From Phenylobacterium sp. (GTDB lineage Bacteria; Pseudomonadota; Alphaproteobacteria; Caulobacterales; Caulobacteraceae): 37,319 nucleotides of DNA. Where the stretch lies: NCBI RefSeq assembly GCF_004299445.1, contig NZ_SCTC01000014.1:1-37319 (forward strand), in the 5' to 3' direction. The position numbers were made by a program, and so were the translations under genes. Below, piece by piece: positions 22,937 to 30,850 of the stretch (the first letter of the stretch is position 1; each line of letters starts with the position of its first letter). The notes beneath the pieces are model-generated. The model worked only from the letters and a program-made list of their open reading frames with translations, had not been told where the DNA came from and did no database searches.

Positions 22937-23991
22937 AGACCCTTGCCGCCGAAGTTGGCGGCGAAATAGTCGATCACCTGCGACGCCTGGGCGCCCTTGC
23001 GGAACGCCTTCTGCGCCTCGAAGTCCAGGCTCGGGAGCATGTGGATCAGCTGATCGTCCCTGAACAGCGGCAGGAGGGCCTCCGGGTCGAGGCCCTCCGT
23101 GCGATGCCCGGTCATGATGTTGCCGGCCTCGAGCGCCGCGCCGATCATCACGTCTGCGAGCTGGATGGCGGGGCTGGTCTTGGAATCGACCTGGGTCAGC
23201 TCGGTCAGTTTCAGCGGGAACTTGAAGCTGGCGATCGCCGATTGTCGAAGCTCGACCTCCCCCGTGTGGTCGATGAACGCCTGCAGGAGGTCATGGTAGG
23301 TGGCGAGGTTCTTCGACTCGTCGTGCTCCACGCGATAGGGGCCGTCAGCCATGACTTCCATCCGGCTGATCAGCGCCTGGATCGTCACCATGGCAAGGTC
23401 GGTCGTGACGCCGGGCGTGGCGATCGCCGCCAAGCAATCGGGGCACGCATCCCTGGCCAGGGGCCCTATGGCCTCGGGGATCGCCTGCCAGTTGGTGCGG
23501 CGGGCCGCCGCGACGAGGGCGTCGAGGCTCTCAGGCGTCTTGGCTCTCATCGCCTGCTGGAACGCAGCCAGCATGGCCTCGAACGGCGCGGCCCCTAGCA
23601 TTGTCGGACCGAGGATCGTGAGCAGCGATCCCATCGCGTAGTTCTGGCCGTCGGCGTAGAAGTCGCCGCCGCGCTCGTAATACCAGGGCTCCACGGCGTA
23701 GTCGCAGAACTTCAGGACCAGCATGAAGCGCTTGTCCATGACGTGGGTGACGCACTTGTAGCCCTGCAGCAGGTCGCGCAGCAGCGCCAGCAGATGCGGC
23801 CGACTGCCAGGCCGGCGCGACAGCGCGCGGTATTTCAGCTCCGGGGCCTGAAGGCGCGGGAAATGCGCCTTGATCAGCCGCGCGGCCTCCTCGTCGCCGA
23901 TGGCGATCGCCGCCGCGCCCTGGAACCGCTGCTCAGGATTCAGCAGGTCAAAGCCGGTGTAGCCGCTCTCGTCGATCCGGAAACATTCCAT
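22933..23991 (-). CDS. DUF3800-family protein
   Basis: A 352-aa protein with the DUF3800 hallmarks: FRIDESGYTGFDLL at the N-terminus (the D-E-S-G motif), VEHDESKNLATYHDL in the second half and a terminal VDSKTSPAIQLADVMIGA. DUF3800 proteins have an RNase H-like look and are frequent near mobile elements and defence genes, but their role is not settled. A GTG at 23997 and an ATG at 23991 both lie near the AGGGGG site; the ATG is preferred by spacing. The stop is close to the RES/Xre operator repeats. Confidence 0.75.
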   Translation of the reverse strand: MECFRIDESGYTGFDLLNPEQRFQGAAAIAIGDEEAARLIKAHFPRLQAPELKYRALSRRPGSRPHLLALLRDLLQGYKCVTHVMDKRFMLVLKFCDYAVEPWYYERGGDFYADGQNYAMGSLLTILGPTMLGAAPFEAMLAAFQQAMRAKTPESLDALVAAARRTNWQAIPEAIGPLARDACPDCLAAIATPGVTTDLAMVTIQALISRMEVMADGPYRVEHDESKNLATYHDLLQAFIDHTGEVELRQSAIASFKFPLKLTELTQVDSKTSPAIQLADVMIGAALEAGNIMTGHRTEGLDPEALLPLFRDDQLIHMLPSLDFEAQKAFRKGAQASQVIDYFAANFGGKGL

Positions 23992-24052
23992 CGTCACACC
24001 CCCTGCGTCCCCCGCCGCGCCAGGCCACCCGCCGCGCAGATATAGGCCCGCC

Positions 24053-25459
24053 TCACCGCTTTCGAACCGTCAGAACGACCCGGTCGACGAACACCTCGGC
24101 GGCCTCGGCCGCCTGCAGGATCGCGGGGATGAAGTCGCGCTTGATCCGGTCGGCGGCGATCTCGGTGCGGCACGACAGGGTCAGGACGCCGTCGACCACG
24201 CCGTGGAAACCGATCTGGCCGAACCAGCTGCCCCAGGCGCCCTCGCGCACGATCGCCCGAAGGTGGCCGGCGATGTCCGGCCAAGGATGGTCCTCGACCC
24301 CGGGGCTGAAGATCAGCGGCGGCGGCTCCTCGACAGCTGGCGCGGGGGCGGCGTCCGGCGGTTGCAACTCGCCCTTGGCCTTGAGGATCCGCGCCAGGTT
24401 CAGCCGAAGGTCGGCCGCGCCGCGATCCTGACCGGTCAGCTTGCCGAAATAGCCGCAGGGCGAGCGGACCTCCGGGTCCTCGACGGCGATGGCCAGCATC
24501 ACCAGCACGCGGATCCCATGCTTGCGCCAGCCCCACATGGCGGTCTGGTCATTGTTCCGCTCCGGCTGCGGGAGCAGTTCGGCCGCGGCGGCCGCCACGC
24601 GTACGGCGTCCTCTGGCGTGGCGCCGGCCGGGTTGGCGAGCAGGGCAGGGGTGACCAGCGGGGCCAAGGACGGGCAGACCAGGGCGGCCGTCCGAAGCTC
24701 GGCGCGGACCATTTCCGCGTACCCCGACGGGTCCGGTTTTCCGCTGACGAAACCGCTGGCTCCCCCCGGAGAGCCAATGGCGCTGGTCGTTCCGGTGCGC
24801 CGGCGTGTGTTCGACTCGTCTCTGGCCTCGCCGATCTCGGGCCGCGTAGCGGGCCGACCTGGTGAAGCATGTCGCGGCGGAGCCGCGTCCTTTCCTCGTA
24901 CAGAGAAACTAAAGTTCTCATGGGACTGTTCTTGGCGCCGGGATTCCGGCGCCCGGGCGCTATCTTTCATCGGGAAGGCGACCGCCTCCGAATACATCGC
25001 CCTGCGGGCGGCCGCGGCGTCGCGGATCGCGCCGTCCACCGCCTCCAGCTCATCCAGACGGGCCATCAGCGGGCGCAGGTCATAGGCCTCGAGCCCGGCT
25101 GGCCGGTTGGCGCGGGTATAATCGCGCACCATGAAGCCGCCGGCCTCCAGGGCGCGCCGGTTGGCCCGGGCCTGGCTCTCGCTGCAGCCCAGATATTCGG
25201 CCACCAGGCTGGTCGACGGCCAGACGCAGGCGATGTCCTGCTCCAGGCGATCCTGGTTGAGGTGCTCGACATAGAGCAGCAGGGTCAGGCGCTGCGGCGC
25301 GCTGAGCTGAGGCGTGCCTTTCAGCACGGCGGCGGCGACGCGGGCGATGCTCTCGCCCGGGCGCCAGCGCCAGGCTTCGGCCTGGGCGCAGACCTGATCG
25401 AAGTTGTCTGCGCGTTTGGCGAAGCCTGGCCGCCATTCGTTGGAATGGGCGGTCTGCAT
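24053..25459 (-). CDS. RepC-like replication initiator with DnaA-N-like C-terminus
   Basis: A 468-aa protein. Residues 50-140 resemble the winged-helix N-domain of RepC, the initiator of repABC replicons: LSAPQRLTLLLYVEHLN, VWPSTSLVAEYLGCSESQAR, then AYDLRPLMARLDELEA. The middle is a long Arg/Pro linker, and a RepC-like C-domain follows (WGWRKHGIRVLVMLAI, SPCGYFGKL). The last 80 residues (HPWPDIAGHLRAIV, SWFGQIGFHGVVDGVLTL, AADRIKRDFIPAIL, VDRVVLTVRKR) look like DnaA domain I, which loads helicase. That tail is not typical of RepC. The ATG at 25459 has AAGGGA upstream. No repA or repB neighbours are present. Confidence 0.7.
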   Translation of the reverse strand: MQTAHSNEWRPGFAKRADNFDQVCAQAEAWRWRPGESIARVAAAVLKGTPQLSAPQRLTLLLYVEHLNQDRLEQDIACVWPSTSLVAEYLGCSESQARANRRALEAGGFMVRDYTRANRPAGLEAYDLRPLMARLDELEAVDGAIRDAAAARRAMYSEAVAFPMKDSARAPESRRQEQSHENFSFSVRGKDAAPPRHASPGRPATRPEIGEARDESNTRRRTGTTSAIGSPGGASGFVSGKPDPSGYAEMVRAELRTAALVCPSLAPLVTPALLANPAGATPEDAVRVAAAAAELLPQPERNNDQTAMWGWRKHGIRVLVMLAIAVEDPEVRSPCGYFGKLTGQDRGAADLRLNLARILKAKGELQPPDAAPAPAVEEPPPLIFSPGVEDHPWPDIAGHLRAIVREGAWGSWFGQIGFHGVVDGVLTLSCRTEIAADRIKRDFIPAILQAAEAAEVFVDRVVLTVRKR

Positions 25460-25531
25460 GGTGGTCCCTTCATTGGGACGAAGCCGCTGGACCGGGCCAA
25501 GATCGCCGAACGCGGGGCAAAGCTTCCCCGT

Positions 25532-25574
25532 CTGGTCCTTGACGCGCCTTACGACGCCCCATACCTTGGACCAG
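25532..25574. repeat. Inverted repeat flanking the candidate antisense promoter
   Basis: CTGGTCC (25532-25538) and GGACCAG (25568-25574) are exact complements. They enclose TTGACG (25539-25544), a 17-base spacer and TACCTT (25562-25567), a plausible sigma-70 promoter reading away from repC. Confidence 0.5.
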
Positions 25575-25652
25575 TCAATTCGCCGCCTTCCACAACGGCA
25601 TCTGCGATCTCCGAGAGCCTCCCGCGCCAACGGGGGGCTCTCGCCGTTTCAG
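25575..25652 (+). ncRNA. Candidate counter-transcribed RNA controlling repC
   Basis: Known repABC replicons carry a small antisense RNA in the repC leader, transcribed away from repC and ended by a hairpin. Here the plus strand has a promoter at 25539-25567 and, 40 bases on, a 12-bp hairpin with one G-T pair (GAGAGCCTCCCG against CGGGGGGCTCTC, 25613-25642) followed by GCCGTTTC. The predicted RNA would be about 75 bases. Geometry fits well; the tail has few Ts. Confidence 0.45.
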
Positions 25653-26046
25653 GGTCTCGTCGCTAGGTCATCGGTGATCTCCGGCGCTCGGCCGACGCAG
25701 GAGGGCGCCTCGGGCGAACTCGTTGAAGGTCCGATGAGTCTGGGCGCCGCCCCTAGAGACCGAAGGGCGTGAATCGTCCGAAAAAGGACGACCGAATCGG
25801 TATTGTTGGGATTGTCGAAAGATCAGAATCGCGGGCGGCCCCGCCGAATCAGGCAACGTGAGCCTCGGGCGACCCCGACACTTTCGAAACTGAGGCCCCG
25901 GAGGCGCTCAAGACCGCAAGTGAGCCGCCGATTCGGATCCATGATCTGCCCGAGTCAAGATCGAGAGCGCAACGTACCTCGCAGGACCAGGAGGCGAGAC
26001 CGGGAGACGAACCTGGGCGGCGGGCCCATGGGGGCCGCGGCTGGCG

Positions 26047-26295
26047 TCATGCCGTTTCTGGGTTCGCCTTACGCCACGCCTGGAAGCCCTTGTCGGTTTC
26101 GATGAACTTGGCGAGCATCGATTGCACCAGGACTCCGATATCAACCTCCTGGTCGTTGAGCGCCTGATGGGCGCGCCTGTAATCCAGGAGGTCGATGGCG
26201 GCGCGCCCCTTCAGCCGGAATTTGACCTCAAGCGACTTCTCCTCGAGCTCGATCTTCGGCAGAGCGAGCGGCGTCGCCGTGCGGGTCTTGGCCAT
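26047..26295 (-). CDS. DUF2274-family protein, end of trb operon
   Basis: An 82-aa protein at the place where DUF2274 normally follows trbI. The signature part is LEVKFRLKGRAAIDLLDYRR, then DIGVLVQSMLAKFIETDKGF. The ATG at 26295 has AAGGAG 7 bases upstream. Likely an accessory of conjugative transfer; the molecular role is not known. Confidence 0.7.
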   Translation of the reverse strand: MAKTRTATPLALPKIELEEKSLEVKFRLKGRAAIDLLDYRRAHQALNDQEVDIGVLVQSMLAKFIETDKGFQAWRKANPETA

Positions 26296-26415
26296 CTCCA
26301 GGCTCCTTCTAGGTTTGAGTGAACGCGGTCGATCGCTCGGCCTCAGCGACCTGGTGGCGCGGCGCCCGCAAGGCCCGATGACGGCGTTCGTGGGCGGCGG
26401 CGCACATCGGTGATC

Positions 26416-27669
26416 TCAAGGGTAGGGCGCAAGGATCATGTCCTTGCTGACCAGCACGCGCAGCGGCCAGCCGGCGCGGACCATCAGCGTTGGCTGACGA
26501 TTGAGGTCGCGGCCGGTGATCTGCTGGCCGACCATCTGGGCGGAGTTGGCCACGCCGCTGCCGGCGCTGTTGATCACCAGGCCGCCCGAGCTTCGGGTGC
26601 CGGCGTCCTGGGCGGCGGCCGCGCCGACGCTGAACAGGGTCGACAGCAGGATGCCCCGCGCGAGCTGGCCGAAGTGGCCGTCGCGGCGGTCCTGCAGGCC
26701 GGCCGCCCCGCTCAAGTCCGCACCGGTCATCGACCCGATGTTGATCGAGCGGCCGTCGGGCATGATGATCCGGTTCCAGGCCACCACCAGCCGGTTCTGG
26801 CCGTAGGCGATCTGGCTGTCGTACTGGCCGATCAGCCGAGATCCCTGCGGGATCAGGACGGTGCGCCCGGTCCGGTGATCGTAGACCGGCTCGGTGACCT
26901 GGGCGATGACCTCGCCCGGCAGGTCGGAGTTCAAGGCCGTGATCAGCGCCGCCGGGATGATGGTGCCGGCCTTCACCTCCCAAGGGCTGGCCGCCGGCCG
27001 AAGGGGATTGAGAAGATAGTCCTCGGCGCGCGACCCCTGCGCGAACTGCACCTTGGCGGCCTGGCCGTTGCCGGGCTGAACCTCGCTCGGCGCGGCGGCC
27101 CCACCGGCTCCGGCGCCGGGGGCGGTCGCGGCAAGCGTGAGCCCGGGGGCTGAGGCCTGCGTTTGCGGCGGCGCCCCGCCGAAGAAGGGCCCTGAGGCGC
27201 GAGCGGCGATCGCTTGCTCCTGGGCGGCCTGCACCCGCGGATCGACGGGCGGGGGAGGAGGCGCGGCGGCCGCAACCGCCGCACCCGTTGCAGGATCTAC
27301 CGACCCGGGGGCGAGCGCGGGCGGCGGCAGCCTGGCGAAGCCCGGCTGGCCGGGCCCGGCCTGGACGGTCGGATCGCCATAGCCGGCCGCGTAGCGTCCC
27401 GCGATCGCCGGGGTCTGCGGCGTATTGGTGTCGACATTGGCCTGCTCGTCCACCGGCCGGGTCTGTGGGCGATGGGCGCCGCCGAAACCGACATAGAAGC
27501 CGAGACCGACCAGGCCGGCGAGGACAGCGGCGCCAGCCAGCAGGTAGCGGCGGTTCCATCGGGTGACCGGCGCGCGCGGCGCGGCGAGTACGCTTTCCGA
27601 AGGCGCCTTCGGCTCCACGCGCGGCGGGGCCTGCGGCTCGAGGGGCGGATCGGGCGGAAGATGCGACAT
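26416..27669 (-). CDS. trbI: TrbI (VirB10-like) channel protein
   Basis: A 417-aa VirB10/TrbI protein that spans the envelope. A single membrane helix lies at about 42-62, followed by a long Pro/Ala-rich periplasmic stretch and the C-terminal beta-barrel domain, with ASPWEVKAGTIIPAALITAL, GEVIAQVTEPVYD, LIPQGSRLIGQYDS, LVVAWNRIIMPDGRSI and a terminal RAGWPLRVLVSKDMIL. The start is ATG 27669, 4 bases after the trbG stop, with GGAG overlapping it. Confidence 0.92.
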   Translation of the reverse strand: MSHLPPDPPLEPQAPPRVEPKAPSESVLAAPRAPVTRWNRRYLLAGAAVLAGLVGLGFYVGFGGAHRPQTRPVDEQANVDTNTPQTPAIAGRYAAGYGDPTVQAGPGQPGFARLPPPALAPGSVDPATGAAVAAAAPPPPPVDPRVQAAQEQAIAARASGPFFGGAPPQTQASAPGLTLAATAPGAGAGGAAAPSEVQPGNGQAAKVQFAQGSRAEDYLLNPLRPAASPWEVKAGTIIPAALITALNSDLPGEVIAQVTEPVYDHRTGRTVLIPQGSRLIGQYDSQIAYGQNRLVVAWNRIIMPDGRSINIGSMTGADLSGAAGLQDRRDGHFGQLARGILLSTLFSVGAAAAQDAGTRSSGGLVINSAGSGVANSAQMVGQQITGRDLNRQPTLMVRAGWPLRVLVSKDMILAPYP

Positions 27670-27673
27670 GGCG

Positions 27674-28594
27674 TCAGCTCCGCTTGCCGGTGCGGGTGAT
27701 CCGCACCACGGTCTGGCGCTTCTCACCCAGCCGCAGCTCGGCGACGTCGATCAGCCGGTCGACGACGTAGTAGCCGTTCAGGTAGCGGTAGTTGACGAGT
27801 TGGGCCTGCCTGTCCGCGCCGATGACGAACAGCGGCGGCGCCTCGCTGGCCCCGAGGTTGGTCGGAAACTGGATGTAGGTCTTAAGCCCGTCATCGAAGA
27901 CCCGCAGCGGTTGCCAATTGGGCGGTTTGGATTTGATCGGGCGGATGTCGTAGTCGAAGTGAAGCTGATCGATGGCGAGGCCCGAGGCCACCACGCCGCG
28001 GGCGTCGGCGGCCTTGGCCGCCTGGGCCTCGCGGGCCTCATCCAGCGCATAGGTCCAGTTGACCACGCTGGTGTAGGCCTCGCCCTCGCGGCTGACCGCC
28101 TCGAGCAGGTAGGTGCGCTGGTCGGTCGTTAGGATGACATTGGTGCGTAGCCCCCCGCGGGTCGGCTTCAGCATCACCAGGACCTGCTCGGAGGGTCCTG
28201 AGCCCTGCACGGTCTCGCCGAGCACCCAGCGCACGGTGTCGCCGGCGGCCTTGGAGATGAGCCTTTCGCCAGGGCGCAAGGCGATCACCGTCAGGAATCG
28301 CGGGCTGGTGTTGACCGTATAGAGTCGGCCTGGCTCGAAGGCATAGTAGAGCGCAGCGTTGACATAGGCGCCGCTGTTGGGGAGGTCGCGGCTCTGAGCA
28401 TTGGCAGAATAGGCCGTGCGATAGCCTGGGGCCGGCCGAGGCTTGGCGCGCGGGGACGCCGGCTTTGGCGCGGCCGCAACGGACGCAGCCTCCTGACGCT
28501 GGACCTGCGCCAGCGCCGAACCGGGCAGAGGCGAGAACGCCAAAACGGCGAAGGCCGCGAGGGCGACGCGAGATTGCAGGTGAGGGAGGGTCAT
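27674..28594 (-). CDS. trbG: TrbG (VirB9-like) channel protein
   Basis: A 306-aa protein with a Sec signal peptide (1-29, cleavage near ALA-Q) and the VirB9 pattern: RLYTVNTSPRFLTVIALRPG, VLGETVQG, RTNVILTTDQRTYLLEAVS, then FDDGLKTYIQFP and NYRYLNGYYVVDRLIDVAEL. It forms the outer-membrane core with TrbI. Its ATG overlaps the trbF stop (ATGA). Confidence 0.92.
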   Translation of the reverse strand: MTLPHLQSRVALAAFAVLAFSPLPGSALAQVQRQEAASVAAAPKPASPRAKPRPAPGYRTAYSANAQSRDLPNSGAYVNAALYYAFEPGRLYTVNTSPRFLTVIALRPGERLISKAAGDTVRWVLGETVQGSGPSEQVLVMLKPTRGGLRTNVILTTDQRTYLLEAVSREGEAYTSVVNWTYALDEAREAQAAKAADARGVVASGLAIDQLHFDYDIRPIKSKPPNWQPLRVFDDGLKTYIQFPTNLGASEAPPLFVIGADRQAQLVNYRYLNGYYVVDRLIDVAELRLGEKRQTVVRITRTGKRS

Positions 28595-29274
28595 AGCTCG
28601 CGACTCCACTGAAAAGCGGTGATGTAGATTCCCAGGGGATTGGCCCGCAGCTCCGCCTCGTTCTTGGGCGGATTGACCTTGGTGGTGAAAAGCCCGGTCC
28701 AGTTCTCGGTGAGGCCGCTGGCGCCAGCGTTGAACGTCGTCTCGCGCCACTGCACCTGGTAGGTGTTCGGACTGCGGGGAAGCACCGAGACGATCTCGAC
28801 ATTGACGGCCTGCGTACCCGCATTGGCGAACGGGTCGTTGGCCTTGGCGTAGTCATTGAGCTGGCCGATCGCCCCGCCGGCGACGAAGTGGTAGGCGCCG
28901 GTCCAGTTGTCCCGGATGACGATCGGGTCGATGCTCTTGGAACGTGTCCGGCGGACCCAATCGGCGAGGAAGTAGCCGATCTCGGCGGTGGCCGGCTGAT
29001 AGGTCCGGCCCGCCAGTTCGATGCGGCCAGGGCGGCCGTACTTGTCGATCGGCACGACGTAGGTGGCGATGTTTGTGTTGCTAGACTGCCAGATCAGACC
29101 GCCTACCGACAAGGCGGTGATGCCCATGCAGATGAAGGCGGCGAGCCGCCAGTTCTTGGCCTGTACGGTCGCTGACCCGACACGCATGTCCCATTCGCGG
29201 GAGGCGCGGAGATAGGGGCTCTCGACCGGAGCGGAGCTGCCATAGCGGTCGTTGGGGCGCTTGAAGGGGTTCAT
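28591..29274 (-). CDS. trbF: TrbF (VirB8-like) inner-membrane protein
   Basis: A 227-aa VirB8/TrbF protein with one membrane helix at about 43-62 and a periplasmic NTF2-like domain (YVVPIDKYGRPGRIEL, IGYFLADWVRRTRSKS, YQVQWRETTFN, NPLGIYITAFQWSREL). It begins MNPFKRPNDRYG. The start lies 14 bases after the trbL stop. Confidence 0.92.
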   Translation of the reverse strand: MNPFKRPNDRYGSSAPVESPYLRASREWDMRVGSATVQAKNWRLAAFICMGITALSVGGLIWQSSNTNIATYVVPIDKYGRPGRIELAGRTYQPATAEIGYFLADWVRRTRSKSIDPIVIRDNWTGAYHFVAGGAIGQLNDYAKANDPFANAGTQAVNVEIVSVLPRSPNTYQVQWRETTFNAGASGLTENWTGLFTTKVNPPKNEAELRANPLGIYITAFQWSREL

Positions 29275-29288
29275 CGGTCCAATCCGGT

Positions 29289-30620
29289 TCAGGCTTCGCG
29301 CTCGGAATGATCGTCACCCCGCCGCGTCGGCGTTGCGGGCATCCCCGGCGTGATGTCGTTGGCGGTGCTGGTGGCCGCCGCGAAGCTCCCCTCGGCCGCG
29401 GCCCGCACGCCGCTGCGACGTTCGCGCGTTCGCGCCACCGTGTCGGCCGCCGAAGGGGCTGGGGGAGGGGGCGGCGAGCCTTCGCCGCTGCCGTCGGCCT
29501 CTCCTCCGGAGCGATTGGCGAACCGGCGAGCAGAGGCCACGGCGCTCGACACTGGAGCTCGCGCGAAGTCAGCGGCGGCTCCGCCGAGACCTCCGCCACC
29601 GCCGCCGCTAGGGCCGCCGCCGCCACCACTCGGGGACCCGCCGCCGGGCGGGATCGCGCCCGCGGCGGCTTGAGCGGCCGCCACCTTTTGTCCGCCGGCG
29701 GCCCAGCCACCTGCCACAGCGCCGCCAATGGTCCGACCAGCGAGAGCGACCCCGGCGACCCCGGCCGCAACGCCAGCGGCGCCCATTAAGCCGCTGCCCG
29801 CGCTGAGTTGCGGGCCTCCAGAAACCAGCGCCCCCGCAATCGCGGGCACTTTGAGCGCGAGCATCATCAGGAAAATCGCGGACAGCAGCAGTCCGCATTC
29901 TTCGCCGATCGTAGGCTCAGGAGAGAGTGTGAAGGTCTTATAGATATTGATGCCAACGCCCAAGATAACGCCGAGCGCCATCATCTTAAGGCCAACAGAT
30001 ACGACGTATCCGATGGCCCGCTCGGCCATAAAGGATGTCTGGGTGAGCACCCCAAACGGCACCGTCACAAACGCAATGAGAGTGACGAGGTGGAACTCTA
30101 TGATCGTGACCGCGATCTCGATCGCCAGCACAATGAACGCAAGCAAAATGCCGATTGCCGCCACGGCGGCTATCAGTATGGCGTCAATGTGCTGGAGCGC
30201 GCCGAAGCCAGCATTTTGCGAGGCGAGTTGTCCGATATAGTCGACTAGTTTGACTACGACCTGCATGCCCGCGTCGACCGCTGTAGTCGGCGCGTTTTTG
30301 AAGTCGCTAAACGTCGAAGGTCCGCCGCCGGCCCTGAGGCCGAGCATAGCGAAGCCATTCACGACTGTGGCGCTTAGCGTCTGCCAGGAACTCACGAGCC
30401 ACGCGAAAAAGCCCACGAGCAGTATCTTTCGGACGAAGCTCGCCATGATGTTTTGGGTTTCATCGATGGCCCAGAGGATCGCCGTCAGTGTGATGCTGAT
30501 GACAACCAGCGTCGCCAAGATCGCCTGGACATCGCCAGCGATGAGGCCAAAGCCACTATCAATTTGACCCGTGAAGCGACGAATGAATTCGTCCAACGCG
30601 GCTGGACTCGCGGTTGCCAT
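29289..30620 (-). CDS. trbL: TrbL (VirB6-like) inner-membrane protein
   Basis: A 443-aa TrbL protein. It starts LDEFIRRFTGQIDSGFGLIA and has about six to seven membrane helices up to residue 300. A Gly/Ser/Pro-rich cytoplasmic tail of about 140 residues follows. The first 230 codons are noticeably richer in A and T, with ATA, TTA-type and AAT codons, than the tail and the neighbouring genes, which suggests a recombined segment. The ribosome site is weak. Confidence 0.88.
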   Translation of the reverse strand: MATASPAALDEFIRRFTGQIDSGFGLIAGDVQAILATLVVISITLTAILWAIDETQNIMASFVRKILLVGFFAWLVSSWQTLSATVVNGFAMLGLRAGGGPSTFSDFKNAPTTAVDAGMQVVVKLVDYIGQLASQNAGFGALQHIDAILIAAVAAIGILLAFIVLAIEIAVTIIEFHLVTLIAFVTVPFGVLTQTSFMAERAIGYVVSVGLKMMALGVILGVGINIYKTFTLSPEPTIGEECGLLLSAIFLMMLALKVPAIAGALVSGGPQLSAGSGLMGAAGVAAGVAGVALAGRTIGGAVAGGWAAGGQKVAAAQAAAGAIPPGGGSPSGGGGGPSGGGGGGLGGAAADFARAPVSSAVASARRFANRSGGEADGSGEGSPPPPPAPSAADTVARTRERRSGVRAAAEGSFAAATSTANDITPGMPATPTRRGDDHSEREA

Positions 30621-30641
30621 GGTAGGTACTCGTGGATTTGA

Positions 30642-30848
30642 CTAAATCCCCTTCTCTCCCTTGAAGCCTCCTCGAACGGGCTTGTAATAGTTCGGGGAGC
30701 AGGGGTTGGTAGACTCGTGAATACTGGGGTCCGGACACTTCTTGTCCGCAACCGCCGGCTTGGTCGGTTTCTCGGAAACCTCAGCCGGGCGTCCGCAAGA
30801 GGCCGTCAGCGCGGCCATTGCAAACAGGAGAAGAAGATGGGGGCGCAA
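30642..30848 (-). CDS. TrbK-like small lipoprotein
   Basis: A 68-aa protein with a signal peptide and a lipobox-like LTASC at 15-19, in the position of trbK, the entry-exclusion lipoprotein of P-type systems. The start is TTG at 30848, two bases after the trbJ stop. Its C-terminus, YYKPVRGGFKGEKGI, closely matches the last residues of TrbJ (AYTPVRGSFSGDKGL). Identity as TrbK rests on position, size and the lipobox. Confidence 0.6.
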   Translation of the reverse strand: MRPHLLLLFAMAALTASCGRPAEVSEKPTKPAVADKKCPDPSIHESTNPCSPNYYKPVRGGFKGEKGI

Positions 30849-30850
30849 CT

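Larger units (their letters stand above)
25460..26046. other. Replication control region upstream of repC-like gene
   Basis: No credible gene was found here. The part next to repC holds inverted repeats, a plus-strand promoter and a terminator-type hairpin (listed separately). The distal part (25736-25956) holds seven GANTC sites and three copies of the core CCGAATC, two within the 9-bp palindrome CCGAWTCGG (25792-25800, 25928-25936) and one at 25844-25850. A TCGTCC/GGACGA hairpin lies at 25774-25791. Confidence 0.55.

Noticed and set aside
25803..26105. A 100-codon plus-strand frame in the rep control region
   Set aside because: It is Arg-rich with no family, no ribosome site, and lies over the GANTC cluster and the DUF2274 end.
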